From Bacteroides mediterraneensis (GTDB taxonomy: Bacteria > Bacteroidota > Bacteroidia > Bacteroidales > Bacteroidaceae), in the NCBI RefSeq assembly GCF_016900355.1, contig NZ_JACJKA010000004.1, positions 62,001 to 126,000 of the forward strand: a DNA stretch of 64,000 nt, read 5' to 3'. The position numbers and the translations under genes are program-made. This document shows, piece by piece, positions 1-9,132 of this stretch. Within the stretch, counting starts at the first letter, position 1, and every line of letters starts with the position of its first letter. The notes beneath the pieces are model-generated. The model did not search any database. It was not told the origin of the DNA and saw only the letters and a program-made list of their open reading frames with translations.

Positions 1-3000
1 TCAATCAACCGTTCCAGGACTTCCCAGCAACACGGTATGGACCTTAATGGACGACCAAAGAGGAAATCTGTACATTGGGCATCACGAGAATGGAATGAGC
101 ATCCTGTCGTTAAAGACGAAAAAAGTCAAGAACTTCACCTACGACGGCTCGAACGAAAAAACTCTACCCAACAACAACGTACAATGTATATTCAAAGACA
201 ATACAGGAAATATATGGGTAGGCACCGGTAAAGGACTTGCTCTGTTCAACCCCGAAACTGAAGAGTTTATCCGCTTGGGTGATAAAGGTTCCCCACTCTC
301 CCATCTCATTTATGATATACAACAATTCAATGAGCATCAGTTATGGGTAGCTACTGAATTCGGAGGTATCTCCATCATAGATCTCTCCAGAAGCCTGTTT
401 AACACCACAGAAAAGATTCACCTCATACAAGCAGGTGACAATGAATACAGCCTCAACAACGCTACAGTGCGATGCTTGTTCCAAGATTCCCACCAGAATA
501 TCTGGGCAGGTACCTGGGGAGGAGGAGTCAACTTCCTCAGCTCCAATACCGCCTTATTCAAGTCGTTCAGTTACTCGTCCAGTTCACCCGGCAGCAACCT
601 GAATGCCCACATTGCCAGCGCAGTCTGCATCGACTTGCAAGGTAACCTATGGGTAGGAACAGACGGCGGAGGCATCAATGTTCTGAAAAACGGACAACGC
701 ACGGCTACCTATACCGAAGCCAACAGTGGCCTCAGCGGAAACTCCATCCAAACGGCGCTGTGTGACCGGAAAGGCAACCTGTGGTTCGGCATCTTTAATG
801 GAGGAATTATGTACTACAACATCTATTCCAGGACCTTCAAGCAAGTTTTCCCGAAAGAAGAGAGCAATCACGATGTCCGTTCGCTTTTTGAAGATCAAGA
901 AGGAATTATCTGGGTGGGAACCAGTGAGGGAGTCTTTCAAATCGACAGAGATTCCCAGAAAATCCTGCACCATTTCAATACGCCCGACAACCTGATTCGT
1001 ACGGTCATCAAGGATCAAAAAGGCCAAATATGGATAGGAAGTTTCGGAAGAGGAATTTTCCTCTATTCGGCCGATCAAAAGCATTTGAAAGACTTCAATA
1101 CTTACCTCGATTTTCCTTCCAATACCATCAACCAGATTTTTGAAGATTCCCAAGGAACCATATGGGCTGCCACCGGGGAGGGGCTGGTACAGTTTGAAAA
1201 CCAATCGCCCTGGACATATAAGGTCTACCAGCGAAACGAAGGACTTGTCAACACCTTCATTTGGGCTATTACAGAAGATGAAGCACACAACATCTGGTTC
1301 AGTACCAACCAAGGAATCAGCTGTTTGTCCAAAGACCGGAAGCGCATCTATAATTACGATTATAGAGACAATATTCCCATGGCCAGCTTTACAGGAAGAA
1401 GTGTTTGCAGGGACGTGAACAATACTATTTATTTCGGTTCTACCGACGGACTTTGTTATTTCACCCCCAGTCAGATACTGGAAAAAAAGCAATGCCCCCA
1501 AGCTATCATCGGAAAAATTACAGTCTTTGAACCCATGACATCCGACGATAGTGATGAAACAGAATATTCACTCTTCAACAAAAAGGAAATCAAACTAAAG
1601 TACGTACAAAATAATTTCAGCATCACATTCAACATACAAGACTATTCCCTGAATGAAAGAGTGGAATATGCCTATATGCTAAAAGGACTGGAAGACTCCT
1701 GGTACACCGTAAAAGATCCTAACAATGTGACTTTCCGTAACCTGCCCCCGGGAAGATATGAATTCCAGGTTAAAACCCGCATCCGGAACCAAGAATGGTC
1801 TGACGAAATCTCACAGATAGAAATCGTCATTGCTCCCCCGCTCTGGCTGTCCTGGTGGGCAAAACTTCTGTACGTGATAGCAGGAGTCGGAATTCTCATG
1901 GGAGTCTTTTCGGTTTATAAACGCAAACTAAACCTGGAATACTTGTACGAATCGGAAAAGAAAAGCCACGAACAGGAGCAGAAACTGAATGATGAACGGC
2001 TGAGATTTTTCACCAACATCACGCACGAACTGCGCACACCGCTTACCTTAATATTAGGTCCCTTGGAAGATATGGTAAAAAACAGCAGCCTGTCCGCCAA
2101 AGACCATCACCGGATTTCGGTCATCTATCAAAGTGCCGTACGCCTGCTGAACCTGATTAACCAGATTCTGGACTTCCGCAAAACGGAAACCCAGAATAAG
2201 AAACTGTGTGTCGCCAAAGGAAACCTGACCAGTGCTGTATATGAAACTGGGCTGAAATACAAGGAATTGAACAACAACCCGAATGTACAGATACTCATAG
2301 AAGTGAAAGAAGAGAACATGATTCTATTCTTTGACAAGGAAGTCATCACCATGATTCTGGACAACCTGATTTCAAACGCCCTGAAATATACCGAGAAGGG
2401 CTATGTCCGTATCCGTGCCGAATGGGTGACGGAAAATGACGTACGATACGCCCAGCTTTCCGTGGAAGATACCGGTTATGGCATCGGAAAGGAAGCACTT
2501 GCGCACGTCTTTGAACGATATTATCAGGAAAGCGGAGAGCATCAGGCCTCGGGTACAGGAATCGGACTGGCACTGGTCAAGAACTTAGTTACGCTGCATG
2601 AAGGAGACATACAGGTGAAAAGTCAGCCCGACATCGGTACCATCTTCTCCCTGCGCCTGAAAGCCAACAATACCTATCCACAGGCGTTGCATGGAGAGGA
2701 CGTACATACAGATACACCGGAAGTAAAGGAGGAGAATATAGAGAAACTGGAGGCAGCAGATTCGTCTAAAGACTCAAAACCCATCGTTCTGGTAGTAGAA
2801 GACAATGCAGACATCCGGGACTATATTGCCGATGCCTTTACGGATTTATATGAGGTAAAGACTGCTTCCAACGGCAAGGAAGGACTGAAGATTGCCACAG
2901 ACTGTGCTCCCGACATTGTGGTGAGCGACATTATGATGCCAGTCATGAACGGCATCGTAATGTGCCAGAAGCTGAAAACGGATATCCGTACCAGCCACAT

Positions 3001-3604
3001 CCCTGTCATCCTCCTGACAGCAAAAGACAGCATCACCGACAAGGAAGAAGGTTATCAGGCAGGGGCCGACTCCTACCTCACCAAACCTTTCAGTGCCAGC
3101 CTGCTGCAAAGTCGAATCAGTAACCTGCTGGCACAGAGAAGACGACTCTCGGAACGCTTCTCTATCCGGCCGGAAACCCCACAGAAGCAAAGCATGGAAG
3201 AAAAAAGAGCCATCATTACAGAATCCATGAACAAGCTGGACAAAGAATTCCTGGACAAAATAACCAACATCATCACGGAAAGTCTTTCTACTGCGGAAAA
3301 TGTGGATATTACCGTATTGTCTAATGCTTTATGCATGAGCAGCTCTACCCTCTACCGGAAGGTCAAAGCACTTACGGGCATGTCTACCAACGAGTATATC
3401 CGGAAAATCAAGATGCAGCTGGCCGAGAAATACCTGCTGGAAGGCAAATATACCATCTCTGAGGTTGCTTTCAAGGTGGGAATCAACAGCAATGTCTATT
3501 TCCGGCAGTGTTTTAAAGAGGAATTCGGAATGTCGGCTTCCGAGTACCTGAAGAAGCTGACAGGCAAATCCATCGAAGAAAATACAGACAAAAAAGAAAG
3601 CTGA
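1..3604 (+). CDS. Hybrid two-component system regulator (sensor kinase + receiver + AraC), 5' end cut off
   Basis: One-piece polysaccharide-utilisation regulator. The reading frame is open to the window edge, so the N-terminus is missing; about 1200 residues remain. Seen: about eleven Reg_prop propeller repeats of the type GNLWVGTDGGGI up to about base 1490, a Y_Y_Y-like domain to about 1840, one membrane segment (about 1850-1920), a HisKA box FFTNITHELRTPL with phospho-His at 2024-2026, an HATPase domain (DNLISNALKYTEKG, GTGIGLALVKNL), a receiver with phospho-Asp at 2927-2929 (SDIMMPVMNG), and an AraC-type helix-turn-helix to the end. Members of this family bind a glycan fragment in the periplasm and activate an adjacent utilisation locus. 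That locus is not in the window and probably lies to the left. A palindrome array starts 3 bases after the stop codon. Confidence 0.97.
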   Translation, partial: QSTVPGLPSNTVWTLMDDQRGNLYIGHHENGMSILSLKTKKVKNFTYDGSNEKTLPNNNVQCIFKDNTGNIWVGTGKGLALFNPETEEFIRLGDKGSPLSHLIYDIQQFNEHQLWVATEFGGISIIDLSRSLFNTTEKIHLIQAGDNEYSLNNATVRCLFQDSHQNIWAGTWGGGVNFLSSNTALFKSFSYSSSSPGSNLNAHIASAVCIDLQGNLWVGTDGGGINVLKNGQRTATYTEANSGLSGNSIQTALCDRKGNLWFGIFNGGIMYYNIYSRTFKQVFPKEESNHDVRSLFEDQEGIIWVGTSEGVFQIDRDSQKILHHFNTPDNLIRTVIKDQKGQIWIGSFGRGIFLYSADQKHLKDFNTYLDFPSNTINQIFEDSQGTIWAATGEGLVQFENQSPWTYKVYQRNEGLVNTFIWAITEDEAHNIWFSTNQGISCLSKDRKRIYNYDYRDNIPMASFTGRSVCRDVNNTIYFGSTDGLCYFTPSQILEKKQCPQAIIGKITVFEPMTSDDSDETEYSLFNKKEIKLKYVQNNFSITFNIQDYSLNERVEYAYMLKGLEDSWYTVKDPNNVTFRNLPPGRYEFQVKTRIRNQEWSDEISQIEIVIAPPLWLSWWAKLLYVIAGVGILMGVFSVYKRKLNLEYLYESEKKSHEQEQKLNDERLRFFTNITHELRTPLTLILGPLEDMVKNSSLSAKDHHRISVIYQSAVRLLNLINQILDFRKTETQNKKLCVAKGNLTSAVYETGLKYKELNNNPNVQILIEVKEENMILFFDKEVITMILDNLISNALKYTEKGYVRIRAEWVTENDVRYAQLSVEDTGYGIGKEALAHVFERYYQESGEHQASGTGIGLALVKNLVTLHEGDIQVKSQPDIGTIFSLRLKANNTYPQALHGEDVHTDTPEVKEENIEKLEAADSSKDSKPIVLVVEDNADIRDYIADAFTDLYEVKTASNGKEGLKIATDCAPDIVVSDIMMPVMNGIVMCQKLKTDIRTSHIPVILLTAKDSITDKEEGYQAGADSYLTKPFSASLLQSRISNLLAQRRRLSERFSIRPETPQKQSMEEKRAIITESMNKLDKEFLDKITNIITESLSTAENVDITVLSNALCMSSSTLYRKVKALTGMSTNEYIRKIKMQLAEKYLLEGKYTISEVAFKVGINSNVYFRQCFKEEFGMSASEYLKKLTGKSIEENTDKKES

Positions 3605-3606
3605 AA

Positions 3607-3732
3607 AAACGGACTTGCGTTTCAGACAAAACGCCTTTACGTTTGAATGCAAACGCCCTTGCGTTTCACCCAAAACGTAAGGGCGTTTTACTTTAAATGC
3701 ACTTGTGTTTGATACCAAACGCAAAGGCGTTT
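3607..3732. repeat. Array A: six 16-bp near-palindromes at exact 22-bp spacing
   Basis: Units start at 3607, 3629, 3651, 3673, 3695 and 3717, each 16 bp, separated by 6-bp spacers. Examples are AAACGCCCTTGCGTTT (3651) and AAACGTAAGGGCGTTT (3673, opposite orientation). The outer AAAC/GTTT arms are conserved (AAAT in the 3695 unit) while the centre varies. The array begins 3 bases after the stop codon of the hybrid regulator and ends before the secDF terminator, between two convergent genes. The same element recurs at 36514-36639. It is not a CRISPR array, because the spacers are only 6 bp and the units are self-complementary and degenerate. Confidence 0.95.
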
Positions 3733-3758
3733 TCCGGACATCGGAAAAAACCATAAAA

Positions 3759-3791
3759 AAACGGCTGCCTTCACGCGGAAAACAGCCGTTT
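3759..3791 (-). terminator. Intrinsic terminator of secDF
   Basis: A nine-pair stem, AAACGGCTG (3759-3767) with CAGCCGTTT (3783-3791), is followed on the minus strand by seven T residues. It lies 25 bases after the secDF stop codon. Confidence 0.85.
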
Positions 3792-3815
3792 CTCAAACAT
3801 TATATCAGATTCTTA

Positions 3816-6815
3816 TTATGCTTCTTCTACTTCACCTACTTGTTTCGGCATCTTGTGTCCCATAGTCAGGTAAGCTACCGGGGCAGCCACGAACAAAGAA
3901 GACAATGTACCGATTACCACACCCAGAATCATGGCGAATGCAAAGCTACGGATACTGTCACCACCCAGGATGAAGATACTCAGCAACACAATCAAGGTAC
4001 TCAAAGAAGTGTTGATGGTACGGCTCAAAGTGGTGTTCAGCGAATCGTTGAACAATTGCGTACGGTCACGTTTCGGATACAAGCCGATGAACTCACGCAC
4101 ACGGTCGAAGATAACCACCTTATCATTGATAGAATAACCGATTGCAGTTAGGATGGCTCCGATGAATGTCTGGTCTATTTCCAGAGAGAACGGCATCCAT
4201 CCGTGACACAAGGAGTATGCTCCGATAATCAGCACAGTATCTACCGTCAATGCAACCGTAGCACCAATACTGAAGGCAATGTTGTTGAAACGAACCAAGA
4301 TATACAGACCAATGGCAATCAAGGCCAGTGCCACTGACCATACAGCTGAAGTCTTAATATCATCGGCGATGCTAGGACCTACCTTCTGAGAACTGATGAT
4401 AGAACCTCCGGCACGGTTATCACGGTCGATGAAGATTTCGAGCGTAGTACCCTTGCCCAGCAAGTTACCTTCTTTCAATGCATTGTAAAGGAACTCTTCG
4501 ATTTCGGCATCGATTGTCGGAGAATCTTCGTTGATGCGGTAGTTGGTCGTCACACGGATAGTCTTTCCATCTGTACCCAAGGCAATGGCCTGTACGTTGG
4601 CATCTCCCACTTTCGGCTGCAGCAGGTCACGTACGGTTTCCGGCTGTACCACCTGTTCAAACTGAACCACGAAGTTACGTCCACCGGTGAAGTCGATACT
4701 CTGTGCCAGTCCGCGTACAAAGAAAGAAACGATACATACTACAATGATAATCGCCCAAATCGTAAACGAACGTTTGGTGATACCCATGAAGTTATAGTGT
4801 ACATTCTGCATCAGGTTCTTTGAAACGCCTGTAGTGAATGTCAGGTTCAACCATTTGTCCTTATTCATAAAGTGTTCGTAAACCAGACGAGTCAAGAACA
4901 CGGCTGAGAAGAACGAACAGAGGATACCGATAATCAAGGTAGTGGCAAAACCACGAATCGGACCGGTACCGAAGTTGAACAGGATAACACCTGTGATGAT
5001 AGAAGTCAAGTTAGAGTCGAAGATGGCAGAGAACGCGTTCTTGTAACCTTCGGCCAAAGCCTGCTTGGTTCCCTTGCCTGCACGAAGCTCTTCTTTCGTA
5101 CGTTCATAAATCAATACGTTCGCATCCACGGCCATACCCAGTGACAACACCATACCGGCGATACCAGACATCGTCAAGGCAGCCTGGAAAGAGGAAAGGA
5201 TACCCAGTGTGAAGAAGAAGTTGATGAACAACGCACCGTTGGCCACCATACCCGGAATGAATCCGTACATCACACACATGTAAGCCATCAAGACAATCAA
5301 AGCCACGATGAAGGATACGATACCCTGGTTGATAGATTCCTGTCCCAAAGACGGACCTACGATGTCTTCCTGTACGATACGAGCCGGAGCCGGCATCTTA
5401 CCGGATTTCAACACGTTGGCCAAGTCTTTTGTGACTTCCGGAGTAAAGTTACCCGTAATCTGTGAATTACCACCGGTAATTTCAGAGTTTACACGCGGTG
5501 CACTGTATACATATCCATCCAATACGATGGCGATTTCCTTACCGATGTTCTTCTTTGTCAGGGCAGCCCAACGACGAGAACCTTCTGTGTTCATTGACAT
5601 GCTGACGCACGGCTTGTTGAACTGGTCATATTCGTCTTTGGCGTCTGTTACTACATCACCTTCCAACGGCGCACGTCCGTTACGTTCAGTCGACTTGATG
5701 GCATACAATTCGAAGATACGTCCGGTCTTGTCCATATCGGAAGCTTTCACACCCCACATCAGTTTCAGGTCGCGCGGCATCACTTCCTTCACGGCCTTCA
5801 TGTTCAGAATGCGGTTCACATCCGCTGTATCTTTATAATCGGCATAACCTACGATACAACCTACTCCGCTCTGGTTCAGCTGCAGTACAGACAACAACGG
5901 ATGTTCTTTCTTCATCTGTTCCATATCTGCACTGGAAGCAGCCGGTGTCTCTCCCTTCAGGGCAGCCGTCAAGCTGTCTTTGGCAGAAACGGCAGAAGCC
6001 TGAGCCACTGCAGTCGTATCGGCTTCAGCCTGTACAGAATCAGCAGGAGCCTCGTTGTTCAGCAAGCCACGGGCACGGTTGTCGGCAGAAGCCAATACCG
6101 GCACGATATCTTTTGCTTCGAAAGTTTCCCAAAATTCCAGGTTGGCAGAACCCTGCAAGAGTTTTCTCACACGTTCCGGTTCCTTGATACCCGGCAGTTC
6201 CACCATGATACGGCCCATCTTTCCTTCCAGTGTCTGGATGTTCGGCTGAGCCACACCAAAACGGTCGATACGTGTACGCAAAACATTGTAAGAGTTGTCT
6301 ACGGCAGCTTTTACTTCCTCGCGCAATACTTTCTCAACTTCTGCATCTGTACTACGGGTATTCACTTTGTCTTTCAACTGCTGGGTGGCAAAAAGTTCAG
6401 CAAGTTTGCCTTCCGGAGCCAGTTTCTTGTATTCTCTGATAAACAGGGTCACGAAATCTTCCTGACTGTTAATCTGCAATTTGGCAGCTTCAGCCACAGC
6501 CTTGTTAAAGGCTTCATCCGGTTTGTTGTCGGCCAACGCCTTCACTACGTCCGGTACGGAAACCTCCAGAATGACGTTCATACCACCTTTCAGGTCCAAA
6601 CCCAACCCGATTTCCATCTCACGACATTGTTTCAGCGTGTAAATCCCCAACCACACCTTCTGATTCTGCATGGAATCCAGGTAATGTGCCGAACCCTTCG
6701 GGTCCTCAGCCGCCTTGTTCATCTGATAACGGGTAACGAATGAGAATGAAAGGTAAAAAGCACACGCAAGGGTCAGTAATACCGCAAAAACCTTTACAAA
6801 TCCTTTGTTTTGCAT
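3816..6815 (-). CDS. secDF: SecD-SecF fusion, protein translocase accessory subunit
   Basis: The 999-residue protein joins SecD and SecF in one chain, as is usual in Bacteroidetes. It sits in the inner membrane next to SecYEG and uses the proton gradient to pull exported proteins into the periplasm. Seen: N-terminal membrane segment, SecD motif IGLGLDLKGGMNV near residue 70, a long periplasmic P1 region that includes an Ala/Ser-rich low-complexity stretch (about 245-305), a six-segment SecD membrane bundle containing GMVLSLGMAVDANVLIYER, then a second bundle starting near residue 680 with the SecF motifs DFTGGRNFVV and AIGYSINDKVVIFDR. It is monocistronic: a -7 box lies at 6871-6878 and a terminator at 3759-3791. 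Confidence 0.98.
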   Translation of the reverse strand: MQNKGFVKVFAVLLTLACAFYLSFSFVTRYQMNKAAEDPKGSAHYLDSMQNQKVWLGIYTLKQCREMEIGLGLDLKGGMNVILEVSVPDVVKALADNKPDEAFNKAVAEAAKLQINSQEDFVTLFIREYKKLAPEGKLAELFATQQLKDKVNTRSTDAEVEKVLREEVKAAVDNSYNVLRTRIDRFGVAQPNIQTLEGKMGRIMVELPGIKEPERVRKLLQGSANLEFWETFEAKDIVPVLASADNRARGLLNNEAPADSVQAEADTTAVAQASAVSAKDSLTAALKGETPAASSADMEQMKKEHPLLSVLQLNQSGVGCIVGYADYKDTADVNRILNMKAVKEVMPRDLKLMWGVKASDMDKTGRIFELYAIKSTERNGRAPLEGDVVTDAKDEYDQFNKPCVSMSMNTEGSRRWAALTKKNIGKEIAIVLDGYVYSAPRVNSEITGGNSQITGNFTPEVTKDLANVLKSGKMPAPARIVQEDIVGPSLGQESINQGIVSFIVALIVLMAYMCVMYGFIPGMVANGALFINFFFTLGILSSFQAALTMSGIAGMVLSLGMAVDANVLIYERTKEELRAGKGTKQALAEGYKNAFSAIFDSNLTSIITGVILFNFGTGPIRGFATTLIIGILCSFFSAVFLTRLVYEHFMNKDKWLNLTFTTGVSKNLMQNVHYNFMGITKRSFTIWAIIIVVCIVSFFVRGLAQSIDFTGGRNFVVQFEQVVQPETVRDLLQPKVGDANVQAIALGTDGKTIRVTTNYRINEDSPTIDAEIEEFLYNALKEGNLLGKGTTLEIFIDRDNRAGGSIISSQKVGPSIADDIKTSAVWSVALALIAIGLYILVRFNNIAFSIGATVALTVDTVLIIGAYSLCHGWMPFSLEIDQTFIGAILTAIGYSINDKVVIFDRVREFIGLYPKRDRTQLFNDSLNTTLSRTINTSLSTLIVLLSIFILGGDSIRSFAFAMILGVVIGTLSSLFVAAPVAYLTMGHKMPKQVGEVEEA

Positions 6816-6870
6816 GTTACTTTAATTTATTATATTTACTTTTAAAATTTGATACGTTTATTCAAGGTTG

Positions 6871-6878
6871 CAAATATA
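6871..6878 (-). promoter_or_regulatory. Predicted -7 box for secDF
   Basis: On the minus strand this reads TATATTTG, a match to the Bacteroides -7 consensus TAnnTTTG, 56 bases before the secDF start codon. No clear -33 box is seen 20 bases upstream. Confidence 0.55.
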
Positions 6879-6937
6879 GTTTTTTTTCATTAGATATGCG
6901 GAAACCATTGTAAATATTTAAGCCATAGAGCCTAAAA

Positions 6938-6976
6938 AAGGAGCTATCGCTTGCAAAAATTAAGCAATAGCTCCTT
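6938..6976 (-). terminator. Intrinsic terminator after the M3 peptidase gene
   Basis: A 15-pair stem with one mismatch: AAGGAGCTATCGCTT (6938-6952) against AAGCAATAGCTCCTT (6962-6976). On the minus strand six T residues follow. It ends the operon that contains the rhomboids and the peptidase. Confidence 0.85.
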
Positions 6977-7020
6977 CTTTTATTTATAAAGTACAGGATA
7001 TTCCCTGTCTTTCAGACATT

Positions 7021-9117
7021 TTATTTCAATCCACGTGCCTCCAACAGCGGTTCAATGCTAGGCTCTGCCCCACGGAAGGTGACATACAACTTCATCGGGT
7101 CGTCGGAACCACCTTTTTCCAAGATGTTCTTGCGGAAAGAAGTGGCCGTAGCCGGATCAAACAATCCATGTTCCTTGAACGCTTCAAATGCATCCGTATC
7201 CAAACGTTCAGCCCACAGATAGCAGTAGTATCCGGCTGCATAACCACCCATGATATGATTGAAATAGGTAGAACGGTAACGAGGTGCGATTTGCGGAATC
7301 AGACCGATTTTATCCATCAGCTGCTTTTCAAACTGTAGTACGTCAAAGCCTTCCATGGTGGTCAGGCAGTGCATCTCCATATCCAGAATAGCGGCAGCCA
7401 GCAACTCGGTCGTCATGAATCCTTGGTTGAACAAGGCTTGGTTCTCAATCTTGGCAATCAAAGAATCCGGAATGGCCTCACGGGTCTTATAATGCTTGGC
7501 ATACATCTTCAGCACCTCCGGAGCCACAGCCCAGTGTTCCATAATCTGCGAAGGAAGTTCCACAAAGTCACGTGCCACCGAAGTACCGGATACGCCTTTA
7601 TACTTACACTGAGTCAGTAAACCATGCAGGGCATGTCCGAATTCATGGAACATCGTACGAGCCTCGTCAATGGTCAGCAATGACGGAATGTCACCGGCCG
7701 GTTTGGTAAAGCTGGCCACATTGTAAATCAACGGACGGACACCTTCCTGTTCTTCACGGAAGTTACTCATCCAAGCACCGCTCCGCTTGCTGGCACGAGG
7801 CATATAGTCACTGTAGAACACACCCAAAAGCGAGCCGTCCGCATCCTTCACGATGTAAGTTTTTACATCTTTGTTGTATACAGAGATAGAATCACACGGC
7901 GTAAGAGTAATGCCATACAGTTTGTTCACAACCATGCACAAACCGTTGAACACGTCTTCCTGACTGAAATAAGGCTTGATTTCGTCTTCGTTCAAACTGT
8001 ATTTTTCCTGACGGAGTTTCTCGGCATAATACCACCAGTCCCATGCTTCCAGTTTCTCACCTTTCCCTTCACGGTCCATGATTTTCTGGAGTTCTGCAGC
8101 CTCAGCCTCGGCATTCTTGATGGAATATTTCCACAATCCATACAACAAATCCAACGCATTCTGAGGCGTCTTGGCCATGTTGTCGGACAACTGGTATTCC
8201 GCATAGTTACTGAATCCCATCAGCTGTGCCTTTTCCAGACGGAGCGCCAGTACCTGCTTCAGCACGTCCTTGTTGTCGTTCGCATTGCCCCGGTTACCCA
8301 AGCTGGTATAAGCTTGATAGATATTCTTTCTCAATTCGCGGTTCTGTGCATACTGCAACAACGGCGTACGGCTGGATTCCTGCAAAGTAAATACCCATTT
8401 TCCGTCCTTTCCGTGCGCTTTTGCTTCATGAGCAGCTCCTTCAATCACTGCTTCCGGCAGACCGGCCAAGTCTTCTTTCTTGTCTACCACCAGCAAATAA
8501 TCATTGTTGTCGGCCAATACATGGTTACCGAATTCAATGGTCAGCGTAGACAGTTGTTTGTTGATTTCGCGCAGACGCTCCTGTTTCTGTGCATCCAGTC
8601 CCGCACCCGAACGGATAAATTCCTTGTAATATTTATCCAGCAAATAATGCTGCTCAGTAGTCAGCTTGATTTTGCCTGCTTCTTCCTGCGCATGTACAGA
8701 AGCCACTCGCTTATACAAATCCTGATTCAGGAAAATATTGTCACTGTGTTCCGACAACATCGGAGCGATTTTGGCTTCCAGTGCCATCAGTTCATCATTC
8801 GTATCAGCCTCGGTCAACGCAAAGAACACTCCACTAACCCGAGCCAAGATTTCCCCACTGTTGTCCAAAGCCACAATCGTATTTTCGAAAGTCGGAGCTT
8901 CGGCATTTTCCACAATAGCCTTGATTTCCTGATTTTGCTGTTCAATTCCTTTCAGGAAAGCCGGTTCATAGTGTTCCACCTTAATCCGGTCAAAATCCGG
9001 CGTGCCATAAGGCGTTTGAAATTCAGTCAGAAACGGATTGTCCGTATCAGCTGCCTGCTGTCCGCAGGCACATACCATACAACTCATAGCGGCTGCAAAA
9101 ATTAAATTCTTCATCAT
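7021..9117 (-). CDS. dcp: M3 family metallopeptidase (peptidyl-dipeptidase Dcp-like) lipoprotein
   Basis: The 698-residue protein carries the zinc motif FHEFGHALHG (HExxH) in the C-terminal half, with a downstream catalytic-core region typical of the M3 family of thimet oligopeptidase/Dcp enzymes, which remove dipeptides from peptide C-termini. The N-terminus MMKNLIFAAAMSCMVCACGQ ends in a lipobox-like VCAC, so it is probably a periplasmic lipoprotein rather than cytoplasmic like E. coli Dcp; this is inference. Two adjacent ATG codons (9117, 9114) could serve as start. It is the last gene of a minus-strand run with two rhomboids and an endonuclease-like gene, 15 bases after the latter, and is followed by a strong terminator. 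Confidence 0.95.
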   Translation of the reverse strand: MMKNLIFAAAMSCMVCACGQQAADTDNPFLTEFQTPYGTPDFDRIKVEHYEPAFLKGIEQQNQEIKAIVENAEAPTFENTIVALDNSGEILARVSGVFFALTEADTNDELMALEAKIAPMLSEHSDNIFLNQDLYKRVASVHAQEEAGKIKLTTEQHYLLDKYYKEFIRSGAGLDAQKQERLREINKQLSTLTIEFGNHVLADNNDYLLVVDKKEDLAGLPEAVIEGAAHEAKAHGKDGKWVFTLQESSRTPLLQYAQNRELRKNIYQAYTSLGNRGNANDNKDVLKQVLALRLEKAQLMGFSNYAEYQLSDNMAKTPQNALDLLYGLWKYSIKNAEAEAAELQKIMDREGKGEKLEAWDWWYYAEKLRQEKYSLNEDEIKPYFSQEDVFNGLCMVVNKLYGITLTPCDSISVYNKDVKTYIVKDADGSLLGVFYSDYMPRASKRSGAWMSNFREEQEGVRPLIYNVASFTKPAGDIPSLLTIDEARTMFHEFGHALHGLLTQCKYKGVSGTSVARDFVELPSQIMEHWAVAPEVLKMYAKHYKTREAIPDSLIAKIENQALFNQGFMTTELLAAAILDMEMHCLTTMEGFDVLQFEKQLMDKIGLIPQIAPRYRSTYFNHIMGGYAAGYYCYLWAERLDTDAFEAFKEHGLFDPATATSFRKNILEKGGSDDPMKLYVTFRGAEPSIEPLLEARGLK

Positions 9118-9132
9118 ATTGTTTTTATCAGG

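Noticed and set aside
3607-3732. The palindrome arrays as CRISPR arrays.
   Set aside because: Units are 16 bp, degenerate and self-complementary, spacers are only 6 bp, and no cas genes are present.
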